DNA from: Actinomyces ruminicola
GTDB taxonomy: Bacteria > Actinomycetota > Actinomycetes > Actinomycetales > Actinomycetaceae
DNA: 64,000 nt
Assembly: GCF_900103885.1 (NCBI RefSeq)
Contig: NZ_FNIM01000002.1
Span: 146,821 to 210,820, forward strand
Reading direction: 5' to 3'
This document shows positions 9,340 through 20,482 of the stretch, piece by piece (position 1 is the first letter of the stretch; every line of letters starts with the position of its first letter). The notes below the pieces were generated by a model. The model made no database searches. It was not told the DNA's origin and saw nothing but the letters and a program-made list of their open reading frames with translations. The position numbers and the translations under genes were made by a program.

Positions 9340-9745
9340 CTATCTGTGGCTAATTGAAGCGAAGGACCACGCCCACCAGGGGGCGATGGTGCCCGAGGAC
9401 CTGGTCGCCGTGGTGATCGAGAAGGTCATGGACACGCTCGCGGGCCTGCACGCAGGGACCCGCAACAAGCACACTGAGCGGGAGGCATGCCGGAAGGCGG
9501 TGAAGGCACAGCAGCTGCATGTAGTGCTACGTATCGACCTGCCCGGCGCACAGCCGCATGCGAGTAGGGGTCAGCGAGCCGCTGCACAGCAAGCGATGGC
9601 GAACTACCGGCAGGCGTTCCGCAGGTTCCTCCGCCGCGTCGTCAACGGAAAGGTCCGCGTGATCACGGGACGGGAGGACCCGCCGACTGTTCCCTGGAGC
9701 GTGAGATGGAGCGAGGAAGGACGTCAGGCTCATCGGCAGACGTAG
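9335..9745 (+). pseudogene. C-terminal remnant of a nuclease-like partner gene
   Basis: A frame different from the preceding ATPase becomes protein-like at about 9335, starting DYLWLIEAKDHAH. The IEAKD motif resembles the core of PD-(D/E)XK nucleases. The remaining 110 residues are basic and helical and end at TAG (9743-9745). There is no start codon at the junction: GTG at 9336 leads to a stop within six codons. The gene has therefore lost its 5' part. Pairing with the ATPase remnant suggests a decayed two-gene defence module, which is inference. Confidence 0.5.
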
Positions 9746-9812
9746 TAGGGCTCGCCTTCGTGCTGGCGGGTCGACGAGGAGGGCTTAGAGCAGGGCGTTC
9801 GATGGCCAGCGG

Positions 9813-9932
9813 TGTCCGAAATGGTGACAAACGCCGGATTCAGTGCCCCGTTGGGTTTTTGCAACCGCATGATTCCAACGTTTCCTGAGTCGTGGGCCAG
9901 CGCCTCGGGCTCGTTTGTAACCGTTTGCGACA
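9813..9932 (-). repeat. Family A palindromic element, copy A2 (class I arms)
   Basis: 120 nt with arms at 9813-9833 and 9912-9932. The core is present in reverse orientation (CCGCATGATTCCAA, 9865-9878), 31 nt from the left arm and 33 nt from the right arm, so the whole element is inverted relative to the other four copies with the same spacing. It lies between the nuclease remnant and lysC. Confidence 0.8.
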
Positions 9933-10122
9933 GTGTGGGCCCGGTTGACCTCCCATCGGGGCCGCCCACCCACCGGCCTGCGTAAGCCGCCGTAACACGC
10001 TGGCCGTATGCTTGCTCCCGACGCCACGCCGCAGACGCCGGGACGCCCCCGTCATGCGGGGCCACCCGCCGGCTCGGTGGCGGCGCACACGGTACCGGCA
10101 GCACAACGGCAGGAACCCCCAC

Positions 10123-12890
<2,768 letters not shown>

Positions 12891-12929
12891 GGCGGCTACG
12901 GGCGCCGTCGGGAACGCCGTGCTCGCGCT

Positions 12930-13616
12930 TCAGACGGTGGGCGCGAGTGCCGGGACCTCGCCGGCGTACAGGTACACACCCACCGTCTCCGGCAGACCCG
13001 GAACGTCCAGCTTCAGCTCCCGCGCGGCCACGCGCACCATGCCGCGGCGCTCGTAGAACTCGTAGGTGCACATCGAGTCGGTGTACAGGAAGAAATCTGT
13101 GCGGCCGTGGGCGCGCAGATGCTCCATGAAGCCGTCGTACAAGTGACTGCCGACGCCGTGCCCGCGGGAGGCCGCGTGGACGGCGAGGAGCGTGATCTCA
13201 TCGGTCAGGGCGGCCTCGCCGGAGCCGAGCGCGTCCTGGCGCAACTGGGCGTAGCGGCGCTTAAAACCGAGGGACTGCTTGAGTGTTTCCCACTGCGGCA
13301 GCCCCGCCGTCGTCAGCCACGCCATGCTCGCTGCCCTTCGGGCGTAGGCCGCCGGCCGGCCCGGAAGCCGGGGCTCGTCCTCCACGCGTCCCATGATTAC
13401 CCCCATGACCTTGCCGACGGCGCCGGGGCCGTCGTCGGCGACCGCCACCCGCGCGTAGCTGGAGGCCAGCAGGCAGTCGGCCAGCAAGACGTCGGCGGCG
13501 GAGCGCTCCAGGTAGGGGCGCGGCGCGTAGCTGCGCACGTGGAAGGCGTCATTGATGAGCGCCAGCACGCCCTCGGCGTCCCGGGGTTCATAGGGGCGGT
13601 AAGTGATCGTGGACAT
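12930..13616 (-). CDS. GNAT family N-acetyltransferase
   Basis: A 228-residue predicted acetyltransferase. The N-terminal half starts TYRPYEPRDAEGVLALINDAF; the acetyl-CoA binding motif is in ITLLAVHAASRGHGVGSHLYDGF (about 140-165), with the R-G-x-G-x-G/S type loop, followed by YTDSMCTYEFYERRGM typical of the GNAT C-terminal strand and helix. ATG 13616 has an AGGAGG 5 nt upstream. The substrate is unknown. The gene stands alone between two inverted family B repeats (B1 and B2), in a unit of about 920 bp that separates asd from trxA, which suggests it arrived as a cassette. Confidence 0.85.
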   Translation of the reverse strand: MSTITYRPYEPRDAEGVLALINDAFHVRSYAPRPYLERSAADVLLADCLLASSYARVAVADDGPGAVGKVMGVIMGRVEDEPRLPGRPAAYARRAASMAWLTTAGLPQWETLKQSLGFKRRYAQLRQDALGSGEAALTDEITLLAVHAASRGHGVGSHLYDGFMEHLRAHGRTDFFLYTDSMCTYEFYERRGMVRVAARELKLDVPGLPETVGVYLYAGEVPALAPTV

Positions 13617-13729
13617 CGTGCCTCCTGGCGTCGTCGGAACCGGCGTTCGTCGCTGCGACGGTAGGTGGGCGGCCTGGGCGGGGCCGGGGAGATGCCTCCG
13701 GGTCTTCGACGTCGTCGGGCGCGCCCGCC

Positions 13730-13769
13730 ACATCTACCGATCTCGACACGTAACTTCTACCGATCTCGG
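13730..13769 (-). repeat. Family B repeat, copy B2 (two modules, inverted)
   Basis: CCGATCTCGA (13737-13746) and CCGATCTCGG (13760-13769) are 23 nt apart. In reverse complement the 40 nt match B1 at 37 positions. With B1 it forms terminal inverted repeats around the GNAT gene, outer ends CCGAGATCGG and inner ends TAGA-GT. Confidence 0.85.
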
Positions 13770-13871
13770 CGAGGGGGAGGGACACGCCGCCGGAATACCT
13801 CGGCATCTAGGACGGTTGTCCCAGGCGCCGGCGGGCAACACCGCCAGTCATCCGAGTGGGAAGGAAGCCTC

Positions 13872-14246
13872 ATGGCCCCCAAAGACATCACCGGCGCAGA
13901 GTTCAACCAGACCGTCCGCGGCGAGGGCATCACCCTCGTCGACTTCTGGGCATCCTGGTGCGGCCCGTGCCGGCGCTTCGCGCCGATCTTCGAGAAGGCC
14001 GCGGAGAAGAACCCGGACATCACCTTCGCCAAGGTCGACACCGAGGCCGAGCAGGAGCTCGCCGGAGCGCTGGGCATCTCCTCGATCCCCACACTGATGG
14101 TCTTCCGCGACGACGTGCTCGTCTACCGCGAGGCCGGCGCCCTGCCCGCCCCCGCCCTGGAATCGCTGATCACCCAGGTGCGTGAGCTCGACATGGACGA
14201 GATCAAGCGCCAGATCGCCGAGGAGCAGGCCGCCGCCGAGAGCTGA
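13872..14246 (+). CDS. trxA: Thioredoxin
   Basis: A 124-residue thioredoxin: FWASWCGPC with redox cysteines C30 and C33, the cis-proline loop in ISSIPTLMVF, and a conserved central aspartate in TLVDFWA. It reduces protein disulfides in the cytoplasm using thioredoxin reductase. A C-terminal tail of about 15 charged residues extends the usual length slightly. ATG 13872 has GGAAGGA upstream. It is followed by a hairpin terminator and stands alone. Confidence 0.94.
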   Translation: MAPKDITGAEFNQTVRGEGITLVDFWASWCGPCRRFAPIFEKAAEKNPDITFAKVDTEAEQELAGALGISSIPTLMVFRDDVLVYREAGALPAPALESLITQVRELDMDEIKRQIAEEQAAAES

Positions 14247-14332
14247 CGGCGCCCCGCGCCCGGAGCGGTCCCGCAGTGACGGGGTTCCTGCCCCAGCCGG
14301 ATTGAAACCGCCTGGGCCCGGCCTGACCTGCT

Positions 14333-14367
14333 GCCCGACGACGCCGCCCCGAGCGGCGTCGTCGGGC
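14333..14367 (+). terminator. Hairpin terminator after trxA
   Basis: 15-bp perfect arms (14333-14347 and 14353-14367) around the loop CCCGA. No T-run follows, as is common in high-GC actinobacteria. It lies 87 nt after the trxA stop and before dps. Confidence 0.65.
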
Positions 14368-14464
14368 GCCGTCTCGCGGTTGCGGGCACTCGGGCCCCGT
14401 TCAGGTTTCCTCATGAGCGATAAGCTCTACCCTTCAGAACTGTAGGGATTGTAAAGTTGACCCC

Positions 14465-14959
14465 ATGAGCAATCACCACGTCAAGAACCCAGCCGTCATC
14501 CCCACCTTCACCGCCTCCGAGACCCTCGCCACCGACCTGCAGCGCGCGCTGGTGGACATCACCGCCCTCAGCCTGGTCGGCAAGCAGGTCCACTGGAACC
14601 TGGTGGGCCCGAACTTCCGCGACCTGCACCTCAACCTGGACGAGGTCGTCGACATCGCCCGCGAGGGCTCCGACGAGCTCGCCGAGCGCATGCGCGCCAT
14701 CAACGTCTTCCCCGACGGCCGCCCCGGCACCATCGCCTCCCAGACCTCGGTCCCCGAGGCGCCCGAGGCCGCCGTCATCACCGCCGACGCGGTCGACTAC
14801 ATCGTCTCCGCCATCAACGCCGTCGTGACCACCCTGCGCGACATCCACGACGCCGTCGACGAGGCCGACCCCTCCTCCTCCGGCATCCTGGAGGACTACA
14901 CCCAGCGCCTGGAGCAGCAGAGCTGGTTCCTCTCGGCCCAGAACTACTCCGCGAGCTGA
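14465..14959 (+). CDS. dps: Dps family DNA-binding ferritin
   Basis: Dps forms a 12-subunit cage that oxidises and stores iron and protects DNA during oxidative stress. The 164-residue protein keeps the whole ferroxidase set with the family spacing: H43 (in VHWN), H55, D70 and E74. The C-terminal QSWFLSAQ segment is typical. The N-terminus is short, so DNA binding may be weak. The 70 nt upstream are less GC-rich and probably hold the promoter, but I see no clear OxyR, Fur or DtxR site. Confidence 0.95.
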   Translation: MSNHHVKNPAVIPTFTASETLATDLQRALVDITALSLVGKQVHWNLVGPNFRDLHLNLDEVVDIAREGSDELAERMRAINVFPDGRPGTIASQTSVPEAPEAAVITADAVDYIVSAINAVVTTLRDIHDAVDEADPSSSGILEDYTQRLEQQSWFLSAQNYSAS

Positions 14960-15024
14960 CCCGCGCCGCTGCGGCCCGCGCGCCCGCCGCCGCAACCGCG
15001 CGGCGCCGCGCCTAATCTGAGGGC

Positions 15025-15921
15025 ATGCCGCACGCGCCCACCGCCGACGTCGCCCGCCTGCACCGCCTCACCCGGCACTTCGCCACCGAGGCCGTCCAGG
15101 CCGGCGACGTCGCCGCATTCCCACCACCCGCCGCCCTCGCCGAGCTCCCGCCGGTAGAGCTGCGCAGGCTGCTGGACGGGCTGCTCACCATCCGCCCGCC
15201 CCGCGAGATCCCCGACGACGACGTGCGGGCAGACCTGGACGAGATGCTCGCCGCCGAGTCCGCCCAGCGCGTGCACGACGCCGGCGCCCCCGACGCCCTG
15301 GCCCTGCCCACCCTGGAGGCCACCCACGGCACGCCCGGCCCGCTCGGCGAGCACGTCGCCCTGTGGCGCGGCGACCTGACCACCCTGCGTGCCGGCGCGA
15401 TCGTCAACGCCGCCAACGCGCAGATGCTGGGCTGCTTCGTCCCCGGACACACCTGCATCGACAACGTCATCCACGCCGTCGCCGGCCCCGGGCTGCGCGC
15501 CGAGTGCGCCGCCTACATGGAGGCCCGCGGCGGCCGCCCCGAGGAGACCGGCCGCGCGCTGCTCACCGCCGGCTACCACCTGCCCGCCGCGCACGTGGTC
15601 CACACCGTCGGCTCGATCATCGAGGGCGGCCGCCCCACCGACGCCGACCGCGCCCTACTGGCCTCCAGCTACCGCAGCGTGCTGGATGCCGTCGCGGATG
15701 CCGGCCTGGACTCGGTGGGGCTGTGCTCGGTGTCCACCGGTGAATACGGCTACCCCAAGGACAAGGCGGCGCAGCTCGTGCTCGCCACGCTCGCGGACTG
15801 GCTCGGCGCCCACCCCGAGTCCGGGCTGCGCATCGTGATCTGTGCCTTCGCCGACGTAGACGTCGCCGCCTACGAGATCGCGCTCGCCGCCCGGGGCGAG
15901 AACGCTCCTCAGCGCGCGTAG
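15025..15921 (+). CDS. Zinc-containing macrodomain protein, ADP-ribosyl hydrolase
   Basis: The 298-residue protein has an N-terminal helical region (1 to about 105) and a macrodomain (about 110-290). The ADP-ribose binding INVNAAN-type segment is AIVNAANAQML (126-136). It is followed by C137, H142 and C144 (GCFVPGHTC), the zinc signature of the microbial macrodomain class that removes ADP-ribose from proteins. GSIIEGG and SVSTGEYGYP form the phosphate loops. In Staphylococcus and Streptococcus this class sits in an operon with a sirtuin, a GcvH-like protein and a lipoate ligase; none of these is nearby, so its partner is unknown. It follows dps by 65 nt and its end overlaps the convergent PspC gene by 13 nt. 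Confidence 0.88.
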   Translation: MPHAPTADVARLHRLTRHFATEAVQAGDVAAFPPPAALAELPPVELRRLLDGLLTIRPPREIPDDDVRADLDEMLAAESAQRVHDAGAPDALALPTLEATHGTPGPLGEHVALWRGDLTTLRAGAIVNAANAQMLGCFVPGHTCIDNVIHAVAGPGLRAECAAYMEARGGRPEETGRALLTAGYHLPAAHVVHTVGSIIEGGRPTDADRALLASSYRSVLDAVADAGLDSVGLCSVSTGEYGYPKDKAAQLVLATLADWLGAHPESGLRIVICAFADVDVAAYEIALAARGENAPQRA

Positions 15922-16166
15922 GGGCCGGGCATGAGCGCCCAGGCAACGGCGTAGACGACCCACATCGGGCCCGGCAGCAGGGCCAGGGCGAGGGTTGCCA
16001 GCCGCACCAGCGTGGGGCTCACGCCCCAGTACTCGGCCAGTCCGCCGCACACGCCCGCCAGCAGGCGCCGGTGGGACCGCCGCGGCAGCCGTGCGCGCCA
16101 CGACTCGGTGCGCTGGGAGAAGGACTGCCGGCGGTCGTAGGGGTTGGTGGGACGCTGCTGTGTCAT
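15909..16166 (-). CDS. PspC domain membrane protein
   Basis: An 85-residue protein with a basic N-terminus and a PspC domain: RRLLAGVCGGLAEYWGVSPTLVR, then a hydrophobic helix LATLALALLPGPMWVVYAVAW. PspC proteins sense or respond to membrane stress. The start at 16166 is the only ATG that keeps the Gln/Arg-rich lead. It lies downstream of hemL on the same strand with a 95-nt gap, and its last 13 nt overlap the macrodomain gene on the other strand. Confidence 0.88.
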   Translation of the reverse strand: MTQQRPTNPYDRRQSFSQRTESWRARLPRRSHRRLLAGVCGGLAEYWGVSPTLVRLATLALALLPGPMWVVYAVAWALMPGPYAR

Positions 16167-16261
16167 GGCAACAGCCTGCCGGGTCCCGCCACGCGACGGT
16201 ATCCGGGATGCCCCTGACGTCGCCCTGGTAGCGGCCGCCGCTCAGCCGCGGGGATGCCTGC

Positions 16262-17686
16262 CTACGCCTCGGGGCGCGCCTTTGCGGCGGCCCGGGCGGC
16301 CGCAGGTGCCGCTGCCGCAATGCGCTCGACCTCGGCGTCGCCGTGCGCGGCCGAGACGAACCAGGCCTCGAACACGCTCGGCGGCAGCGCCACCCCGGCG
16401 TCGAGGAAGGCGTGGAAGAACGGGGCGAAGCGCCAGGCCTCCTGGGCGCGGGCGGCCGCGTAGTCACGCACGCCCTCCGCGGCCGCCGCGGGGCCGAACA
16501 TGATCGAGAACAGCGAGCCGGAGTACTGCACGCGGTGGGGCACCCCCTGCTCGTTCAAGGTCGCGCTCACGATCTGGCCGATCTGGGCGGCGCGGCGCGC
16601 GACCGTGGTGTAGACGGCATCGTCGGCCAGGGCGAGCGTGGCCAGGCCGGCGGCCGTGGCCAGCGGGTTCCCGGAGAGGGTGCCCGCCTGGTAGACGGGG
16701 CCGAGCGGCGCCAGCAGGTCCATCACCTCGGCGCGGCCGCCCACCGCCGCCAGCGGCATGCCGCCGCCGATCACCTTGCCGAAGGTGAACAGGTCCGGCG
16801 CCCAGGCCGCCCGCTCGCGCCAGGAGGTGTCGTGGCCGTCTGGGCCGCCCGGCCAGGAGGGGGTGGGCTGCGCATGTTTCGATTCGGCCGCCTCCGCCGC
16901 CCAGCCGTCTACCGCCTCCAGGCCCCAGAATCCCGCCGGGCCCACCCGGAACCCGGAGAGCACCTCGTCGGCGATCATCAGGGCGCCGTACGCCGCAGTG
17001 ACCCGGCGGATGGCCGCGTTGAAGCCGGGCGCGGGCGGGACCACGCCCATATTCGCCGGCGCCGGCTCGGTGATGACCGCGGCGATCTCCTTCCCGCGCG
17101 CCGCGAAGCACTCTTCCAGGGCGGAGACGTCGTTGTAGGGCAGCACCAGCGTCTGTGCGGCCACCGCCTGCGGCACCCCGGCCGAGCCCGGCAGCCCGCC
17201 CGTGGCCACACCCGATCCGGCCGCCGACAGCAGGCCGTCGCTGTGCCCGTGGTAGCAGCCGGCGAACTTCACCACCAGGTCACGGCCGGTGAAGCCGCGC
17301 GCCAGCCGCACCGCCGTCATGGTCGCCTCGGTGCCGGTGGACACCAGCCGCAGGCGCTCCACCGGCGGCACCCGGCGCCGCACCGCCTCGGCCAACTCGG
17401 TCTCCGCGGCGGTGGGCGCCCCGAAGGACAGCCCCCGCGCTGCGGCCGCCTGCACCGCCACCACCACCTCCGGGTGGGCATGGCCGAGCAGCGCCGGCCC
17501 CCAGGAGCCGACCAGGTCCACGTACTCGCGCCCCTCGGCGTCCACCACGCGGGCGCCGCGAGCACCTGTGATGAAGGCCGGCACCCCGCCCACCGAGCCG
17601 AAGGCGCGCACGGGGGAGTCCACGCCGCCGGGGATCACGCTGCGGGCGGCGGCGAACAGGTCGGCATTGGTGGGGGTTGACGGCAT
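16262..17686 (-). CDS. hemL: Glutamate-1-semialdehyde 2,1-aminomutase
   Basis: HemL converts glutamate-1-semialdehyde to 5-aminolevulinate using pyridoxal phosphate, following HemA in the C5 pathway. The product opens on [12 protein letters not shown], has the PLP-phosphate loop [10 protein letters not shown] (116-125), the [16 protein letters not shown] block and the Schiff-base lysine K304 in [12 protein letters not shown]. At 474 residues it is longer than usual (about 430) because of a 35-residue insert (about 257-295). It is separated from the rest of the hem operon by about 690 nt of repeats. Confidence 0.96.
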   Translation of the reverse strand: MPSTPTNADLFAAARSVIPGGVDSPVRAFGSVGGVPAFITGARGARVVDAEGREYVDLVGSWGPALLGHAHPEVVVAVQAAAARGLSFGAPTAAETELAEAVRRRVPPVERLRLVSTGTEATMTAVRLARGFTGRDLVVKFAGCYHGHSDGLLSAAGSGVATGGLPGSAGVPQAVAAQTLVLPYNDVSALEECFAARGKEIAAVITEPAPANMGVVPPAPGFNAAIRRVTAAYGALMIADEVLSGFRVGPAGFWGLEAVDGWAAEAAESKHAQPTPSWPGGPDGHDTSWRERAAWAPDLFTFGKVIGGGMPLAAVGGRAEVMDLLAPLGPVYQAGTLSGNPLATAAGLATLALADDAVYTTVARRAAQIGQIVSATLNEQGVPHRVQYSGSLFSIMFGPAAAAEGVRDYAAARAQEAWRFAPFFHAFLDAGVALPPSVFEAWFVSAAHGDAEVERIAAAAPAAARAAAKARPEA

Positions 17687-17866
17687 GGGCGGGCTCCTGG
17701 GCTGATCGGCGGCGGTCTAGGCAGGTGGTCTGGCGGAAGCCTATGACGCCCCGATGTGCTCGGTTAGACAGAAGTGGCTTTTCCGGTTTGGGCGTGTGGT
17801 GGTGTGGGTCGGGGTGGTGTCTGGAGCGCATGACTGTTTGCGGCGCGGCTGACCGCCCCACGCCTG

Positions 17867-17960
17867 GTTGGACCGCCTGTGTGTATTTGGACCACCCTAG
17901 GCGCACTCTCAGGCGGTCCAACCGGAGGAACCCGGTCCAACCGGAGAACCGCGGTCCAAG
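17867..17960. repeat. Family F array: two forward and three reverse 19-nt modules
   Basis: GTTGGACC (17867) and TTTGGACC (17886) point one way with a 19-nt period. CGGTCCAAC units at 17914 and 17933 and CGGTCCAAG at 17952 point the other way, again 19 nt apart. The inner pair forms perfect 14-bp arms (17866-17879 and 17910-17923). The layout is that of two transposon ends, each with tandem binding sites, joined head to head. The roughly 180 nt before it and 280 nt after it show nothing I can name. Confidence 0.7.
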
Positions 17961-18237
17961 TAGGGGGCTGGGAACTGTGCCGGGTTTGGCGGCAGGGGTG
18001 AGCACGCGGAAGGGAGCGCCGCCGGGGGCGCACAGGGAAGCATCCCGAGGGGCGCTGTGAGGGCGGGCCGCCAGGATGGGGCGTGCAGGGGCGGAGCCCT
18101 GGGGCCCGGCAAGCCGTCACACCTCGCCTAGTCACCCCCACCGGGACCGGCCCACACCCAAGGCCCCCGCCTTCCCTTCAAGCTCGCGCGCGCCCTGACC
18201 TCAACCAGCCGCTACACCTGCAAACCGGAAGAGCCGG

Positions 18238-18379
18238 AAAAGTGTCCATCGGTGACCAGTTTAAGCCCGCCGCCCGCAATGCCTTCTCGCAGGAATGGCT
18301 TAACACCGGGGAAAACATGGTGTCTGCCGGGGGTACGCTCGCTGCCAGATCGTCAAAGTGGTCACCGATGGACACTTTT
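18238..18379. repeat. Family D element: MITE with IS481-like ends
   Basis: GTGTCCATCGGTGACCA (18242-18258) is repeated perfectly inverted at 18359-18375, and both ends are flanked by runs AAAA and TTTT. The roughly 142-nt unit holds no gene. The arm resembles the IS end at 63657 (AGGACATCGGTGACAG), so it may be mobilised by that class of transposase. Its right edge touches the hemB stop codon. Confidence 0.75.
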
Positions 18380-19463
18380 ACTGCTGCGCGCGCAGCCGCT
18401 CGGCCACCTCGCGGGCCCAGTAGGTCAGCACGCAGTCCGCGCCGGCGCGCACGATCCCCAGCAGCGACTCCATGATCACGCGCTCGCGGTCGATCCAGCC
18501 GTTGGCGGCGGCCGCCTCCACCATCGCGTACTCGCCGCTGACCTGGTAGGCCGCCACCGGCACCGGGCTGGCGGCGGCCACGTCGGCCAGTACGTCTAGG
18601 TAGGGTCCGGCCGGCTTGACCATTACCAGGTCGGCGCCCTGCTCCACGTCCAGCAGCACCTCCCGCAGGCCCTCGCGGCGGTTGGCCGGATCCTGCTGGT
18701 AGGTGCGGCGGTCGCCCTTGAGGGTGGAGCCGACGGCCTCCCGGAAGGGCCCGAAATAGGCGGAGGCGTACTTGGCGGAGTAGGCCAGGATGGTGACATC
18801 GTCATGGCCGGTGGCATCCAGGGCGGCGCGGATCGCCGCGACCTGCCCGTCCATCATGCCGGAGGGGGAGACCATGTGCGCCCCGGCCTCCGCCTGGGAG
18901 ACGGCCATGGCCTGGTAGAGCGCCAGGGTGGAGTCGTTGTCGATCTCGCCCGCGCGGCGGTCACCGTCCGGGCGCACCAGGCCGCAGTGGCCGTGGGAGG
19001 TGAACTCGTCCAGGCAGGTGTCGGCGCACACGACCAGCGCGTCCCCGACCTCTGCGCGCACCGCGGCTATCGCCCGGTTGAGGATGCCGTCCTCGGCCCA
19101 CGCCTGGGAGCCGGCCTGGTCTCGCGTGGCCGGGACGCCGAACAGGTCGATGGCGCCCACGCCCGCTTCGGCGCAGGCGGCGGCCTCCCGCCGAATGGAC
19201 TCCAGCGTGTGCTGCACCACGCCGGGCATGGCGCCGATCGGGGCAGGCTCGGTGATGTCCTCGCGCACGAAGGCCGGCAGGATCAGCTGACCAGGGTCGA
19301 TGCGGGTCTCGGCGACGAGCCCGCGCAGGGCCGGCGTGCGGCGCAGCCGACGCGGGCGCACGGTCGGCGCCGCGGGCGCGGGCACGCCCCGCGAGACGAG
19401 CAGGTCGGCGGCCGGCGAGGTGGCGGGGTCGTGCGGGTCGGGCAGGGGGAGGGCAGTGGTCAT
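18378..19463 (-). CDS. hemB: Porphobilinogen synthase (5-aminolevulinate dehydratase)
   Basis: HemB condenses two 5-aminolevulinates to porphobilinogen. The 361-residue protein contains the catalytic lysines K231 ([17 protein letters not shown]) and K283 ([13 protein letters not shown]) and the metal-binding cysteine cluster C146, C150 and C160, so it should be zinc-dependent. ATG 19463 has AGGAG 9 nt upstream. The start overlaps the hemD stop by 4 nt, making it the last gene of hemE-hemY-hemC-hemD-hemB. Confidence 0.96.
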   Translation of the reverse strand: MTTALPLPDPHDPATSPAADLLVSRGVPAPAAPTVRPRRLRRTPALRGLVAETRIDPGQLILPAFVREDITEPAPIGAMPGVVQHTLESIRREAAACAEAGVGAIDLFGVPATRDQAGSQAWAEDGILNRAIAAVRAEVGDALVVCADTCLDEFTSHGHCGLVRPDGDRRAGEIDNDSTLALYQAMAVSQAEAGAHMVSPSGMMDGQVAAIRAALDATGHDDVTILAYSAKYASAYFGPFREAVGSTLKGDRRTYQQDPANRREGLREVLLDVEQGADLVMVKPAGPYLDVLADVAAASPVPVAAYQVSGEYAMVEAAAANGWIDRERVIMESLLGIVRAGADCVLTYWAREVAERLRAQQ

Positions 19464-20482
19464 GGTTCTGGTCTCCTGAGATCGGTGGGAAGCAAGGTGA
19501 GTATGGCAGCGCGGATGTCGCCGGGTGTGGGGGAGGCGGCCACGGCATCCACGTCCAGGCCGACGGCCCGCGCTGCCGCCGCGGTCGGCCTCCCGATCGC
19601 CACCACACGCGTGGCAGGCGCGGGCGGCCCGGCCGCCTCCACCAGGGCACGCGTGGAGGAGCCCGCCACCAGCACCACCGCGTCGAAGCCGCCACTCGCC
19701 CAGTCGGCGGCAAGGCCCCCGGGCAGCTCCCCGGCGGGAACCGGCTCCATGGTGTAGGCGGCCACCGCATCCACCTCCCAGCCGACGGCGGCCAGGCCCG
19801 CGGCCAACTTCGGGGAGGCCAGCGCCGAGCCGGGCAGCAGCAGTCGGCGGCGGTCCGTAGCGGGGCCATGGGTGAGCCGGGGCAGGTCCAGCAGGGCGGC
19901 GCCGCTGCCGGCCGCCACCAGGTCGGGCTCGCGCCCCAGCCGCTCGCGCACGGCCCGCGCGGTGGCCTCGCCGACCACGGCAATTCTGGTGAGCCCCCGC
20001 GCCGCCGAGGCGGCGGTCGGAGTACCGGAGACGGCCCGCCCCGCGGCAGAACGCCCGGGGGAGCTCGGAGCATGTGCGGCGGCGCTCGCATCGCCGCACT
20101 CGGCTGCCTCTTCACCGCCCCCGAAGAAGCTGAGATCGAAGTACTCCAGGGTGCGGGCAGAGGTCAGCACCACCCACGCGTACTCGCCGGCCGCGAGGTC
20201 GCGGGCGGCGCGCTCGCGGGGCTCGACGGGCCCGGGAACGGACCGGGTCACGCCCACACGCACCACCTCGGCGCCCGCCGCGCTCAACTCGGCGGCGATG
20301 GCATCGTCCGGCTTGGCCCGCGGCAGCAGGATGCGTCGTCCGGACAACGGGCCGACCCCGGCTGCCGCGGAGGCCCCGGCGGCGGGCGGGCCCGGCTCGG
20401 GCGGCGCCGACGCGCTTCGGGCGGCGTCACCGGTCTTCGCTAGCGGCACGTCGTTGCGGGTGACGCTGCCCGGCCGGCTCAT
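19460..20482 (-). CDS. hemD: Uroporphyrinogen-III synthase
   Basis: HemD closes and inverts ring D of hydroxymethylbilane. The 340-residue protein shows the loosely conserved family pattern: [26 protein letters not shown] at the start of domain 1, [28 protein letters not shown], then [18 protein letters not shown] and [17 protein letters not shown] in domain 2. An N-terminal Ala/Pro extension of about 45 residues and an insert near 125-155 are low complexity. It overlaps both hemC and hemB by 4 nt. Confidence 0.93.
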   Translation of the reverse strand: MSRPGSVTRNDVPLAKTGDAARSASAPPEPGPPAAGASAAAGVGPLSGRRILLPRAKPDDAIAAELSAAGAEVVRVGVTRSVPGPVEPRERAARDLAAGEYAWVVLTSARTLEYFDLSFFGGGEEAAECGDASAAAHAPSSPGRSAAGRAVSGTPTAASAARGLTRIAVVGEATARAVRERLGREPDLVAAGSGAALLDLPRLTHGPATDRRRLLLPGSALASPKLAAGLAAVGWEVDAVAAYTMEPVPAGELPGGLAADWASGGFDAVVLVAGSSTRALVEAAGPPAPATRVVAIGRPTAAAARAVGLDVDAVAASPTPGDIRAAILTLLPTDLRRPEP

